DNA from: Streptomyces piniterrae
Lineage (GTDB): Bacteria; Actinomycetota; Actinomycetes; Streptomycetales; Streptomycetaceae
Assembly (NCBI RefSeq): GCF_005048155.1
Contig: NZ_SUMB01000007.1
Span: 248,001 to 312,000 of the forward strand
Direction of reading: 5' to 3'
Length of the DNA: 64,000 nt
The notes beneath the pieces were generated by a model. The model saw nothing but the letters and a program-made list of their open reading frames with translations. It was not told where the DNA came from and ran no database searches. Shown piece after piece: positions 44,820 to 52,888 of the stretch (positions are counted from its first letter, which is position 1; every line of letters starts with the position of its first letter). The position numbers were made by a program, and so were the translations under genes.

Positions 44820-45770
44820 GTGACGGCCGTCGAATCCCGTCCTGCGGGGGCGCTCTCTCAGGTCCCCGGGAGTCCCGGTAAACGGCCGTTCGGGGCCCGC
44901 GTCAAGGCGTTCGTGGCACTGACCAAGCCGCGTGTCATCGAATTGCTGCTGATGACCACAGTGCCGGTCATGTTCCTGGCGGCCAAGGGCGTGCCCGATC
45001 TCTGGCTGGTGCTCGCGACCTGCATCGGCGGATATCTCTCCGCCGGCGGCGCCGGGGCCTTCAACATGTACATCGACCGCGACATCGACGCCCTGATGGC
45101 CCGTACCGCACAGCGTCCGCTGGTCACCGGCATGGTCTCGCCGCGCGAATGCCTGGTCTTCGCGACCACGCTCGCGGTCGGCTCCACCGCCTGGTTCTGG
45201 TTCCTCGTCAACCCGCTGTCCGCGATGCTGTCGCTCGGGGCGCTCCTTTTCTATGTCGTCGTTTACACGATGATTCTCAAGCGGCGTACCGCGCAGAACA
45301 TTGTCTGGGGCGGAATCGCGGGCTGTATGCCGGTCTTCATCGGCTGGTCCTCGGTGACGAATTCCGTGTCCTGGGCCGCGCTGATCCTCTTCCTCGTCAT
45401 CTTCTTCTGGACGCCGCCGCATTACTGGCCGCTGTCGATGAAGGTGAAGGACGACTACGAGCGCGTCGGCGTGCCGATGCTTCCGGTCATCGCGGGCAAC
45501 AAGGCCGTGGCGCGCCAGATCGTCGCCTACAGCTGGGTGATGGTCGCCGTCTCGCTGCTGCTGCAGCCCCTGGGCTACACCGGCTGGTTCTACACCGTGG
45601 TCGCCGTTGCCTGCGGCGCCTTCTGGCTCAAGGAGGCGCACGGCCTGCAGGCCCGCGCCAAGGCCGGGATCACGGGCGCCAAGCTCAAGGAGATGCGGCT
45701 GTTCCACTGGTCGATCACCTATGTGTCGCTGCTGTTCGTGGCCGTCGCCGTGGACCCGTTCCTCCGCTGA
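44820..45770 (+). CDS. ctaB: Protoheme IX farnesyltransferase (heme O synthase, 316 aa)
   Basis: CtaB attaches a farnesyl group to heme b, giving heme O, the precursor of heme A in cytochrome oxidase. It is a polytopic UbiA-superfamily enzyme with about nine helices. The first Asp-rich loop is NMYIDRDIDALMARTAQRPL and the second loop is seen in MKVKDDYERVGVPMLPV; KRRTAQNIVWGGIAGCMPV is also typical. GTG 44820 is chosen (GGGG 7 nt upstream); GTG 44814 would add only two residues. ctaA, the next enzyme of the pathway, lies 1.6 kb away on the other strand. Confidence 0.95.
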   Translation: MTAVESRPAGALSQVPGSPGKRPFGARVKAFVALTKPRVIELLLMTTVPVMFLAAKGVPDLWLVLATCIGGYLSAGGAGAFNMYIDRDIDALMARTAQRPLVTGMVSPRECLVFATTLAVGSTAWFWFLVNPLSAMLSLGALLFYVVVYTMILKRRTAQNIVWGGIAGCMPVFIGWSSVTNSVSWAALILFLVIFFWTPPHYWPLSMKVKDDYERVGVPMLPVIAGNKAVARQIVAYSWVMVAVSLLLQPLGYTGWFYTVVAVACGAFWLKEAHGLQARAKAGITGAKLKEMRLFHWSITYVSLLFVAVAVDPFLR

Positions 45771-45786
45771 CATCGCCCCGCCGGGT

Positions 45787-45802
45787 CCGTCTGCCGAGAC
45801 GG
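45787..45802 (+). terminator. Short hairpin after ctaB
   Basis: CCGTCT-GCCG-AGACGG forms a 6-bp stem 17 bp after ctaB. It is a weak candidate on length alone. Confidence 0.35.
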
Positions 45803-45842
45803 CCTCTTCCTCCCTTGATTACCGGCGGGTAGCATGCTGTCC

Positions 45843-46214
45843 ATGGCAGACACCCAGCAGGCGGACGAGCAGGTGGAAACGGCGGCGGACGTGAAGCCCC
45901 GCGGTAAGGCCGACAGGCGTACGGCCAGCCTCGCCAAGCAGATCCGCGCCTTCGCCGCGTCGCACGGCGGCAGCGCCGAGGGCCAGCTCGCGCACATCGG
46001 CCGCGGCCGCACCCGTATCGCCCTCGTCGGCGCCAACGGGGAGTGGGGCAACCTCGTCGCGGACAGCATCGAATCCGCCAAGGACGCCGCCGCACAGGCC
46101 GGCATCACGATCCAGGACGACTTCGACGGCGACCTCGCCGCCAAGGTCCGCACCGGCCCGTACGAGTGGTCCCGGATGGCGGGCATACAGGTGGGCGGCC
46201 CGGCCAACCCCTGA
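45843..46214 (+). CDS. Small conserved-looking cytoplasmic protein of unknown function (123 aa)
   Basis: No family is recognised. The N-terminus is charged and probably flexible (ADTQQADEQVETAADVKPRG), followed by a compact domain with KQIRAFAASHGG, IALVGANGEWGNLVADS and AAAQAGITIQDDFDGDLAAK. No signal peptide or membrane segment is present. ATG 45843 is preferred because TAGCAT lies 7 nt upstream (leaderless pattern); an in-frame ATG at 45834 overlaps that hexamer. A hairpin follows before the next gene. Confidence 0.7.
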   Translation: MADTQQADEQVETAADVKPRGKADRRTASLAKQIRAFAASHGGSAEGQLAHIGRGRTRIALVGANGEWGNLVADSIESAKDAAAQAGITIQDDFDGDLAAKVRTGPYEWSRMAGIQVGGPANP

Positions 46215-46297
46215 CGGGCACCGGGGGCGCAACCGGCGCACGGCTCCGGCTCGCGCGCCACGTCCGCACCCGATACCTGACCACCTCCTCGTCCGTT

Positions 46298-46339
46298 AAG
46301 CCCACCAGGGGCGGCGTTTCTGCTGCGCCCCGTGGGCTT
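46298..46339 (+). terminator. Hairpin upstream of the amidohydrolase-like gene
   Basis: AAGCCCAC (46298-46305) pairs with GTGGGCTT (46332-46339), with an inner GGGGC/GCCCC pair possible. It follows the unknown small gene and ends 17 bp before the next ATG. Confidence 0.6.
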
Positions 46340-46356
46340 TCGGCGAGGAGGAGCGG

Positions 46357-47430
46357 ATGGACGGCCTTCCCTTCGCGGTAGATCAGCCACGGCTCGTCGA
46401 CCAGTACAGTCATGGCGCGGTGCACGGCGAACTCGGCCTCGGATCGTTCGAGACCCACCTCGCCGCCGCGACCGGCGCACACGGTCCGGCCCCCGCCGGC
46501 ACCAGCTACTTCGACAGCTGGACCGGCCTCGCGATACGCCGCTGGTGCCCCCCGCTGCTCGGCCTGGAGCCGCACTGCCCGCCCGCCCGCTATCTGGCCC
46601 GCAGGCGCGAGGTCGGCGCCTACCAGGCCGGCCGGCTGCTCCTCCGTGGCGCCGGCATCGGCACCTTCCTGCTGGAGGCCGGCACCCCCAGCGATCTCAC
46701 CTCTGCCGCCGAGCTGGCCACCGCAGCCGAGGCCCGCACCCACGAGGTCGTACGGCTCGAACCGCTCGCCGAGCAGGTCGCCGACACCTCCGGCAGCGTC
46801 GACTCCTTCATCGGCTACACCGCCGAGGCCCTGTACGCCGCGGCACAGAACGCCACCGCCTTCGCCTCCGGCGCCACCTACTGCGACGGACACGCCCCCG
46901 AAGCCGGCGAGGTACGGCGTGCCGCGGACCGCTGGCTGCGCCACCGCCGCCCGGGGGAGCGGCTCGGGGAGCCCGCTCTGGTACGGCACCTGCTGTGGAG
47001 CGCGGTGGCCACCGGGCTGCCGGTGCAGCTGCACAGCCCCGATCCGCAGCCGCTGGCGGGCTTCCTGCGGGCCACCACCGGCCTCGGGTCGGATCTGGTG
47101 CTGCTGCCCGGGGTGCCGCACCACCGGCGGGCCGCCCAACTCGCCGCCGCCCACGCCCACGTCTACACGGACGCCGGACCGTGCCCCGAGGAGACGCTCA
47201 GCCAGGCGCCGTTCGGCAAGCTGCTGTTCTCCTCGGGCGCGCGCGGGCTGCCGGAGCTGTATGTGACCGGCGCACGCTTCTTCCTGCGCGCCATGCGGCG
47301 GGTCCTGCGGGAGTGGACCGACGAAGGTCTGTGCGCCGCCGTGGACGGGCGGCGCATCACCGAGATGATCGGGTCGGGGACGGCGCGCCGGGTCTACCGG
47401 CTGGAGGCGGAGGTACCGGCCGTCGGCTGA
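46357..47430 (+). CDS. Amidohydrolase-like protein (357 aa)
   Basis: The sequence resembles the amidohydrolase_2-type TIM barrel proteins of actinobacteria: a start DQPRLVDQYSHGAVHGEL, a lysine/His region in the first third, HLLWSAVATGLPVQLHSPDP where a histidine-bearing strand is expected, VYTDAGPCPEETLSQAPFGK, and a C-terminal helical end RVLREWTDEGLCAAVDG. The classical HxH metal pair is not obvious near the N-terminus (only QYSHGAVHGE), so catalytic activity is uncertain. ATG 46357 follows GAGGAGGAG. Its 3' end overlaps the convergent ctaA by 37 bp. Confidence 0.65.
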   Translation: MDGLPFAVDQPRLVDQYSHGAVHGELGLGSFETHLAAATGAHGPAPAGTSYFDSWTGLAIRRWCPPLLGLEPHCPPARYLARRREVGAYQAGRLLLRGAGIGTFLLEAGTPSDLTSAAELATAAEARTHEVVRLEPLAEQVADTSGSVDSFIGYTAEALYAAAQNATAFASGATYCDGHAPEAGEVRRAADRWLRHRRPGERLGEPALVRHLLWSAVATGLPVQLHSPDPQPLAGFLRATTGLGSDLVLLPGVPHHRRAAQLAAAHAHVYTDAGPCPEETLSQAPFGKLLFSSGARGLPELYVTGARFFLRAMRRVLREWTDEGLCAAVDGRRITEMIGSGTARRVYRLEAEVPAVG

Positions 47431-48455
47431 GCCGGGACCGTCCCCTGCTCCGAGGGCTCCCGCGTGGCCTGCTGCGCGGTCTCCTCCGAGGGCTCCGCGA
47501 GGGCGGCGTCCCCGTCGTCGAGCAGCGGCCCGCGGTCGCGCAGCGACAGGAAGACCCGCAGCACGGCGACCCACAGCAGGGCCGAGCCCGTCATGTGCAG
47601 CTCGATCACGAACTCCGGCAGGCCGTTGAAGTACTGGACGTAGCCGACGACGCCCTGGAAGGCGATGCAGCCGAACAGCTCCAGCAGGTGGCGGCGCGCG
47701 GCGGCCGGCGCCTTGACGGCGCGCAGCGTGAACCACAGCGCGACGGCCAGGCCGACCACGATGTACGCGAAGTCGACATGGAGCTGGGTGATCTCCCGCC
47801 AGTCCAGCGGGATGCGGTGGTCCAGCTTGGTGGCGTCGCCCGCGTGCGGTCCGGTGCCGGTGACGATGGTGCCGATGACGGTCAGCGCACCGGCCGCCAG
47901 CACCAGCAGCCAGGCGAGCTGCCGGACCGGCCGGGCGACCAGGTCGCGCGGCTCCTCGTCGCCCTCGCCCGCCCGCTTCCAGCTCAGCACCGCGACGGTG
48001 AGCAGCGCCGTGGACGCCAGGAAGTGCGAGCTGACGATGTAGGGGTTCAGGCCGGTCAGCACCGTGATGCCGCCGACCACGGCGTTGAGCATGACGATCC
48101 AGAACTGCGCCCAGCCGAGGCGGGTGAGCGAGCGGCGCCTGGGGTGCCGGGCGCGGGCCGCGATGATGAACGCCCCGACGACCACGCACAGCACGCCGGT
48201 CAGGGCCCGGTTGCCGAACTCGACGAGGCCGTTGATGCCCATCGCGGACGTCGGCGTCAGGCTGTCCGGCGTGCACTTGGGCCAGGTCGAGCAGCCCAGC
48301 CCCGACTGGGTCAGCCGCACCGCGCCGCCGGTGATGACGATGATCACCGCCATGACGACGGTGGCGAGCGCGGCCTGTCGCACCAGGCGCGCGGACGGCT
48401 GCCAGCGGCGGGCGATCAGCTCAAGGGGATTCAGCGTGTTCGGCACGGGTGCCAT
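47394..48455 (-). CDS. ctaA: Heme A synthase CtaA / COX15-like (353 aa)
   Basis: CtaA oxidises the C8 methyl of heme O to the formyl group of heme A. The protein is polytopic; helix I ends in VITGGAVRLTQSGLGCSTWPKC with the paired cysteines of the Bacillus-type loop, and heme-ligand histidines lie in SSHFLASTALL, ITQLHVDFAY and VIELHMTGSALLW, with EFGNRALTGVL bearing the catalytic-region glutamate. A Glu/Ala/Pro-rich tail follows residue ~315. ATG 48455 begins the conserved part; further upstream codons run into the 43-bp repeats. It works with ctaB. Confidence 0.94.
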   Translation of the reverse strand: MAPVPNTLNPLELIARRWQPSARLVRQAALATVVMAVIIVITGGAVRLTQSGLGCSTWPKCTPDSLTPTSAMGINGLVEFGNRALTGVLCVVVGAFIIAARARHPRRRSLTRLGWAQFWIVMLNAVVGGITVLTGLNPYIVSSHFLASTALLTVAVLSWKRAGEGDEEPRDLVARPVRQLAWLLVLAAGALTVIGTIVTGTGPHAGDATKLDHRIPLDWREITQLHVDFAYIVVGLAVALWFTLRAVKAPAAARRHLLELFGCIAFQGVVGYVQYFNGLPEFVIELHMTGSALLWVAVLRVFLSLRDRGPLLDDGDAALAEPSEETAQQATREPSEQGTVPAQPTAGTSASSR

Positions 48456-48481
48456 CGTATGCGGCGGCTTGTGCGCGTTTT

Positions 48482-48617
48482 CACGAGGGGGGCCGGGGGA
48501 GTCGTCTCCCCGGGGAGGATGCGGCACGAGGGGGGCCGGGGGAGTCGTCTCCCCGGGGAGGATGCGGTACGAGGGGGGCCGGGGGAGTTGTCTCCCCGGG
48601 GAGGATGCGGCACGAGG
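48482..48617. repeat. 43-bp tandem repeat, three copies plus a partial fourth
   Basis: Units start at 48482, 48525 and 48568, with a partial copy at 48611. Copies differ by one or two bases. Each unit contains the palindromic core GGGGGAGTCGTCTCCCCGG, so each can fold. The array lies between the ABC permease stop and the ctaA start, both on the minus strand, and may be a stacked terminator. It lacks spacers of varied sequence and is not a CRISPR. Confidence 0.9.
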
Positions 48618-48670
48618 GGGTCACGAGGGGGCGTATCGCTACGGAACAGTCCGTACGGTTCCGCCCGGCC

Positions 48671-49477
48671 CTACTCCCAGCGGAACCACTTCGCCGCCGC
48701 GCCCAGCCCGAGTACCGCCCAGACGGCGAGGATGCCGAGGTCGGCCCAGGGCACTCCGGCGCCGTGCTGGAGCACGTCCCGCAGGCCGTCCGACAGGGCG
48801 GAGACCGGCAGGAGTTGGAGAACGGACTGGACCGCGTCGGGGAACTTGGCGAGCGGGACGATCACCCCGCCGCCGACCAGGAGCAGCAGGAAGACCAGGT
48901 TGGCGGCCGCGAGAGTGGCCTCCGCCTTGAGCGTCCCCGCCATCAGCAGTCCGAGGCCGGAGAACGCGGCCGTACCGAGCAGGAGCAGCAGCACGACGGA
49001 GACGGGGTTGCCGCCCGGCGACCAGCCCAGCGCGAAGGCGATGGCCGTCAGCAGCACGATCTGCAGGATCTCGGTGACCAGTACCGCGCAGGTCTTGGCG
49101 GTCATCAGCGCCCAGCGGGGGAGCGGTGAGGCACCGAGCCGCTTGAGGACCCCGTAGCGCCGCTCGAAGCCGGTCGCGATGGCCTGGCCTGTGAAGGCAG
49201 TGGACATGACGGCGAGGGCGAGGACGCCCGGCGTCAGGAAGTCCACCGGCTTCCCCGTCCCCCCTGCTGTGTCAGTGGGCACAGCGACGATGTCGACGGT
49301 GGAGAACAGCACCAGCAGCAGCGCCGGAATCACCACGGTCAGCAGCAGCTGCTCGCCGTTGCGCAGCAGCATCCTGGTCTCCAGGGCCGCCTGCGCGCGG
49401 ATCATCCGGGGCAGCGGGGCCGCACCGGGCCGCGGGGTGAACGTGCCGGTGGTCCGGCCCGTGTCGGTCGCCGTCAT
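48671..49477 (-). CDS. ABC-2 type transporter permease (268 aa)
   Basis: Six hydrophobic segments in the ABC-2 arrangement are visible, with a first helix LLLTVVIPALLLVLFSTVDI, a periplasmic loop, FLTPGVLALAVMSTAFTGQAI, and the amphipathic ERRYGVLKRLGASPLPRW coupling helix typical of drug and antibiotic exporters of the DrrB type. It overlaps the ATP-binding gene by 4 bp, so the two form one exporter. The substrate is not evident. Between this operon and ctaA lies a 43-bp tandem repeat. Confidence 0.9.
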   Translation of the reverse strand: MTATDTGRTTGTFTPRPGAAPLPRMIRAQAALETRMLLRNGEQLLLTVVIPALLLVLFSTVDIVAVPTDTAGGTGKPVDFLTPGVLALAVMSTAFTGQAIATGFERRYGVLKRLGASPLPRWALMTAKTCAVLVTEILQIVLLTAIAFALGWSPGGNPVSVVLLLLLGTAAFSGLGLLMAGTLKAEATLAAANLVFLLLLVGGGVIVPLAKFPDAVQSVLQLLPVSALSDGLRDVLQHGAGVPWADLGILAVWAVLGLGAAAKWFRWE

Positions 49478-50436
49478 GCCCGCAGCTCCTTACCGGTCAG
49501 CTCCAGAAAAACGTCCTCCAGCGTGTGCCGCTCCACGGCTATCGCGTTCGGCAGTACGCCGTTCTGCGCGCACCAGGAGGCGACGGTGGCGAGGAGTTGC
49601 GGGTCGACCTTGCCCTGGACGCGGTACGTGCCGGGGGCGAGCTCGGCGGCGACGCTGTCCGCGGGCAGGGCCTTCAGGAGCGAGGCGACGTCCAGGCCCG
49701 GCCGCCCGGTGAAGCGCAGGGTGTTCTCCGCGCCGCCCCGGCACAGCTCCTCGGGGCTGCCCTGGGCGATCACCCGGCCGCCCTCGATGATCGCGACATC
49801 GTCGGCGAGCTGCTCGGCCTCGTCCATGAAGTGGGTGGTCAGCACGATGCTCACGCCGTCCCGGCGCAGTTCGCGGACGAGGTCCCAGGTCGCGTGCCGG
49901 GCCTGCGGGTCGAGACCGGCCGTCGGCTCGTCGAGGAAGACCAGCTCGGGGCGGCCGACGACGGCCATCGCCAGCGCGAGCCGCTGCTGCTGGCCGCCGG
50001 AGAGCCGCCGGTAGGGCGTACGGCCGCAGCTGCCCAGTCCCAGCCGCTCGATGAGGGCGTCCACGTCCACCGGATGCGCGTGCAGGGTGGCGGTGTGCCG
50101 CAGCATCTCCTCGGCCCTGGCGCCCGCGTAGACGCCGCCGGACTGGAGCATCACACCGATCCTCGGCCGCAGCGCCGCGGCGTCGGCGATCGGGTCCAGG
50201 CCCAGGACGCGGACCGTGCCGTCATCCGGGCGGCGGTATCCCTCGCAGATTTCCACGGTGGTGGTCTTGCCGGCTCCGTTGGGGCCCAGGACGGCGGTCA
50301 CGGCGCCGCGCGCGACGGTGAGGTCGAGCCCGTTGACCGCGGTCTTTGCCCCGTATCGCTTGACCAGGCCGACGGCTTCGACGGCGGGCTCTCTGCCGGG
50401 GGTCCGGGGGTCGCCCACCGGGGAGGTACTGCGCAT
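49474..50436 (-). CDS. ABC transporter ATP-binding protein, DrrA-type (320 aa)
   Basis: Walker A GPNGAGKTTTVEI, Q-loop MLQSGGVY, signature LSGGQQQRLALAMAV, Walker B LVFLDEPTAGLDP and the H-loop TTHFMDEAEQL are all intact. The C-terminal ~100 residues, ending ERHTLEDVFLELTGKEL, are the DrrA-like extension. With the overlapping permease it forms an exporter of unknown substrate. The gene is divergent from sufR; the 147-bp spacer carries a TTAGG-N4-CCTAA palindrome 62 bp before this start. Confidence 0.93.
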   Translation of the reverse strand: MRSTSPVGDPRTPGREPAVEAVGLVKRYGAKTAVNGLDLTVARGAVTAVLGPNGAGKTTTVEICEGYRRPDDGTVRVLGLDPIADAAALRPRIGVMLQSGGVYAGARAEEMLRHTATLHAHPVDVDALIERLGLGSCGRTPYRRLSGGQQQRLALAMAVVGRPELVFLDEPTAGLDPQARHATWDLVRELRRDGVSIVLTTHFMDEAEQLADDVAIIEGGRVIAQGSPEELCRGGAENTLRFTGRPGLDVASLLKALPADSVAAELAPGTYRVQGKVDPQLLATVASWCAQNGVLPNAIAVERHTLEDVFLELTGKELRA

Positions 50437-50497
50437 GGCGGGCAGTCTACGGAGAGCGGCCGCGGGCCCGTCCCGGGGCCCCGGAGACGGCCCGGAA

Positions 50498-50511
50498 TTA
50501 GGTGACCCTAA
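50498..50511. promoter_or_regulatory. TTAGG-N4-CCTAA palindrome between ABC exporter and sufR
   Basis: TTAGG-TGAC-CCTAA is a perfect inverted repeat. The half-sites equal the ends of the streptomycete iron box (TTAGGTTAGGCT...CCTAA) but the total is shorter than its 19 bp. It could bind SufR, an iron regulator, or neither. Confidence 0.5.
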
Positions 50512-50583
50512 GTGATCGAGGCCACCAGTCCGTGATGCGGACGAGGGTTGTATCGCTCTGACGAATTACGCAACAATGACGTT

Positions 50584-51411
50584 GTGAAAAACGTGAGCGA
50601 GGACCGGGAGGCGCCCGCGGTCGAGCCGACCGCCGGGCCCGGTGCCGCACGCTCCACCGGCGCTCCGTCTGCGCACGACGAGCACCAGGGCACCCGCAAC
50701 CGGGTCGCCCGCTCCATCCTCGACCACGGTCCGTCCACCGCGGCCGAGCTCGCCCTCCGCCTGGAGCTCACCCAGGCGGCCGTCCGCCGTCACCTCGACG
50801 CGCTGGCCGCGGAGGGCGTCGTGGAGCCCCGCGAGAAGCGCGTCTACGGAGCCCGTGGCCGCGGCCGCCCCGCCAAGGCCTTCGCCCTCACCGACTGCGG
50901 TCGGGACGCCTTCGACCAGGCCTACGACCAGCTGGCCACCGACGCGCTGCGCTGGATCGCGCAGACCGCGGGCGGCGGCGAGATGGGCGAGGCCGCGGTC
51001 GCCGCGTTCGCCCGCGCGCGGCTCGCCACGCAGGCCGAGAGCTACCGCGAGGCCGTCGACGCGGCCGAGCCGGAGGCCCGCACCCAGGCCCTTGCGGAGG
51101 CGTTGACCGCGGACGGGTACGCTGCTACGGCGCGCAGCGCGCCCAATTCCCAGCTCGGTGAACAGCTCTGCCAGCACCACTGCCCGGTCGCCCATGTCGC
51201 CGAGCAGTACCCGCAGCTGTGCGAGGCGGAGACCGAGGTCTTCTCCCGTCTGCTGGGGACCCATGTACAGCGTCTCGCCACCATCGCCCATGGGGACGGG
51301 GTGTGCACGACCTTCATCCCGAAGGCCGGCAAATCCGCTCACAGCACCACTGGGCGGATGACGAAGACCACCACAGAATCTGCAAGCACGGCCGGGAGGA
51401 ACCCCGCATGA
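50584..51411 (+). CDS. sufR: SufR-like Fe-S transcriptional repressor (275 aa)
   Basis: A winged helix (RNRVARSILDHGPSTAAELA, then LTQAAVRRHLDALAAEGVV and the wing ARGRGRPAKAFALT) occupies residues ~40-110. Fe-S ligands follow in HHCPVAHVAEQYPQLC (C-X12-C) with a final cysteine 28 residues on (DGVC). The third cysteine of the cyanobacterial C-X12-C-X13-C-X14-C pattern is replaced by His, the pattern also described for mycobacterial SufR. The holo-protein senses cluster status and represses suf. GTG 50584 is chosen because the upstream codons lack support. Its stop overlaps sufB by 4 bp. Confidence 0.92.
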   Translation: MKNVSEDREAPAVEPTAGPGAARSTGAPSAHDEHQGTRNRVARSILDHGPSTAAELALRLELTQAAVRRHLDALAAEGVVEPREKRVYGARGRGRPAKAFALTDCGRDAFDQAYDQLATDALRWIAQTAGGGEMGEAAVAAFARARLATQAESYREAVDAAEPEARTQALAEALTADGYAATARSAPNSQLGEQLCQHHCPVAHVAEQYPQLCEAETEVFSRLLGTHVQRLATIAHGDGVCTTFIPKAGKSAHSTTGRMTKTTTESASTAGRNPA

Positions 51412-52829
51412 CGCTCCCCACGGAGACTGCTCACCCCGAGCTCGAGGGCCTGGGCAACTACGAATACGGCTGGGCCGACTCCGACGTGGCCGGCGCCTCG
51501 GCCAAGCGCGGTCTGTCCGAGGACGTCGTCCGCGACATCTCGGCGAAGAAGAACGAGCCGGAGTGGATGCTCAAGCTGCGCCTCAAGGGCCTGCGGCTGT
51601 TCGACAAGAAGCCCATGCCGAACTGGGGCTCCGACCTGTCGGGCATCGACTTCGACAACATCAAGTACTTCGTCCGCTCCACCGAGCAGCAGGCCGCCAG
51701 CTGGGAGGACCTGCCCGAGGACATCAAGAACACCTACGACAAGCTCGGCATCCCCGAGGCGGAGAAGCAGCGCCTGGTCGCCGGTGTCGCCGCGCAGTAC
51801 GAGTCCGAGGTCGTCTACCACCAGATCCGTGAGGACCTGGAGGAGCAGGGCGTCATCTTCCTGGACACCGACACCGCGCTGAAGGAGCACCCGGAGATCT
51901 TCCAGGAGTACTTCGGCACGGTCATCCCGGTCGGCGACAACAAGTTCGCGTCGCTGAACACCGCCGTGTGGTCCGGTGGCTCGTTCATCTACGTCCCCAA
52001 GGGTGTCCACGTGGACATCCCGCTCCAGGCCTACTTCCGGATCAACACCGAGAACATGGGCCAGTTCGAGCGGACGCTGATCATCGTCGACGAGGACGCC
52101 TACGTCCACTACGTCGAGGGCTGCACCGCGCCGATCTACAAGTCGGACTCGCTGCACTCCGCGGTCGTCGAGATCATCGTGAAGAAGGGCGGCCGCTGCC
52201 GCTACACGACCATCCAGAACTGGTCGAACAACGTCTACAACCTGGTCACCAAGCGCGCCGTCGCCTACGAGGGCGCGACCATGGAGTGGGTCGACGGCAA
52301 CCTCGGCTCCAAGGTGACCATGAAGTACCCGGCGGTCTACCTGATGGGCGAGCACGCCAAGGGCGAGACCCTGTCCATCGCCTTCGCCGGCGAGGGCCAG
52401 CACCAGGACGCCGGCTCCAAGATGGTCCACATGGCGCCGAACACCTCCTCCAACATCGTCTCCAAGTCGGTGGCGCGAGGCGGCGGCCGTACCTCCTACC
52501 GCGGTCTGGTCGAGATCGGCGAGGGCGCCGCGGGCTCCAAGTCCAACGTGCTGTGCGACGCGCTGCTGGTGGACACCATCTCCCGGTCGGACACCTACCC
52601 GTATGTCGACGTCCGCGAGGACGACGTCTCCATGGGCCACGAGGCCACCGTCTCCAAGGTCTCCGAGGACCAGCTCTTCTACCTGATGGCCCGCGGCCTG
52701 ACGGAGTTCGAGGCCATGGCGATGATCGTGCGCGGCTTCGTCGAGCCGATCGCCCGTGAGCTGCCGATGGAGTACGCGCTGGAGCTGAACCGGCTGATCG
52801 AGCTGCAGATGGAAGGCGCGGTCGGCTGA
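51408..52829 (+). CDS. sufB: Fe-S cluster scaffold protein SufB (473 aa)
   Basis: SufB with SufC and SufD forms the scaffold that builds clusters from sulfur delivered by SufS-SufU. The N-terminal part contains YGWADSDVAGASAKRGLSED and the beta-helix core has the motifs VHVDIPLQAYFRINTENMGQ, HYVEGCTAPIY with the cysteine implicated in sulfur relay, and RGLTEFEAMAMIVRGFVEP at the C-terminal SufC-binding helices. ATG 51408 overlaps sufR by 4 bp after GGGAGG. No intein is present, unlike many mycobacterial SufB proteins. Confidence 0.97.
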   Translation: MTLPTETAHPELEGLGNYEYGWADSDVAGASAKRGLSEDVVRDISAKKNEPEWMLKLRLKGLRLFDKKPMPNWGSDLSGIDFDNIKYFVRSTEQQAASWEDLPEDIKNTYDKLGIPEAEKQRLVAGVAAQYESEVVYHQIREDLEEQGVIFLDTDTALKEHPEIFQEYFGTVIPVGDNKFASLNTAVWSGGSFIYVPKGVHVDIPLQAYFRINTENMGQFERTLIIVDEDAYVHYVEGCTAPIYKSDSLHSAVVEIIVKKGGRCRYTTIQNWSNNVYNLVTKRAVAYEGATMEWVDGNLGSKVTMKYPAVYLMGEHAKGETLSIAFAGEGQHQDAGSKMVHMAPNTSSNIVSKSVARGGGRTSYRGLVEIGEGAAGSKSNVLCDALLVDTISRSDTYPYVDVREDDVSMGHEATVSKVSEDQLFYLMARGLTEFEAMAMIVRGFVEPIARELPMEYALELNRLIELQMEGAVG

Positions 52830-52888
52830 CGCCCGGCCCCACGCAGCGACCGACTCCCTGATTGCAGAAAGCGAGCACGACGACAGCC

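Noticed and set aside
48482..48617. Possible CRISPR array
   Set aside because: The 43-bp units are directly adjacent without unique spacers, and no cas genes are present.
46332..49157. Open frame of about 940 codons across the amidohydrolase-like gene, ctaA and the repeats
   Set aside because: Arg/Gly/Ala-rich translation without motifs, overlapping genes on both strands.
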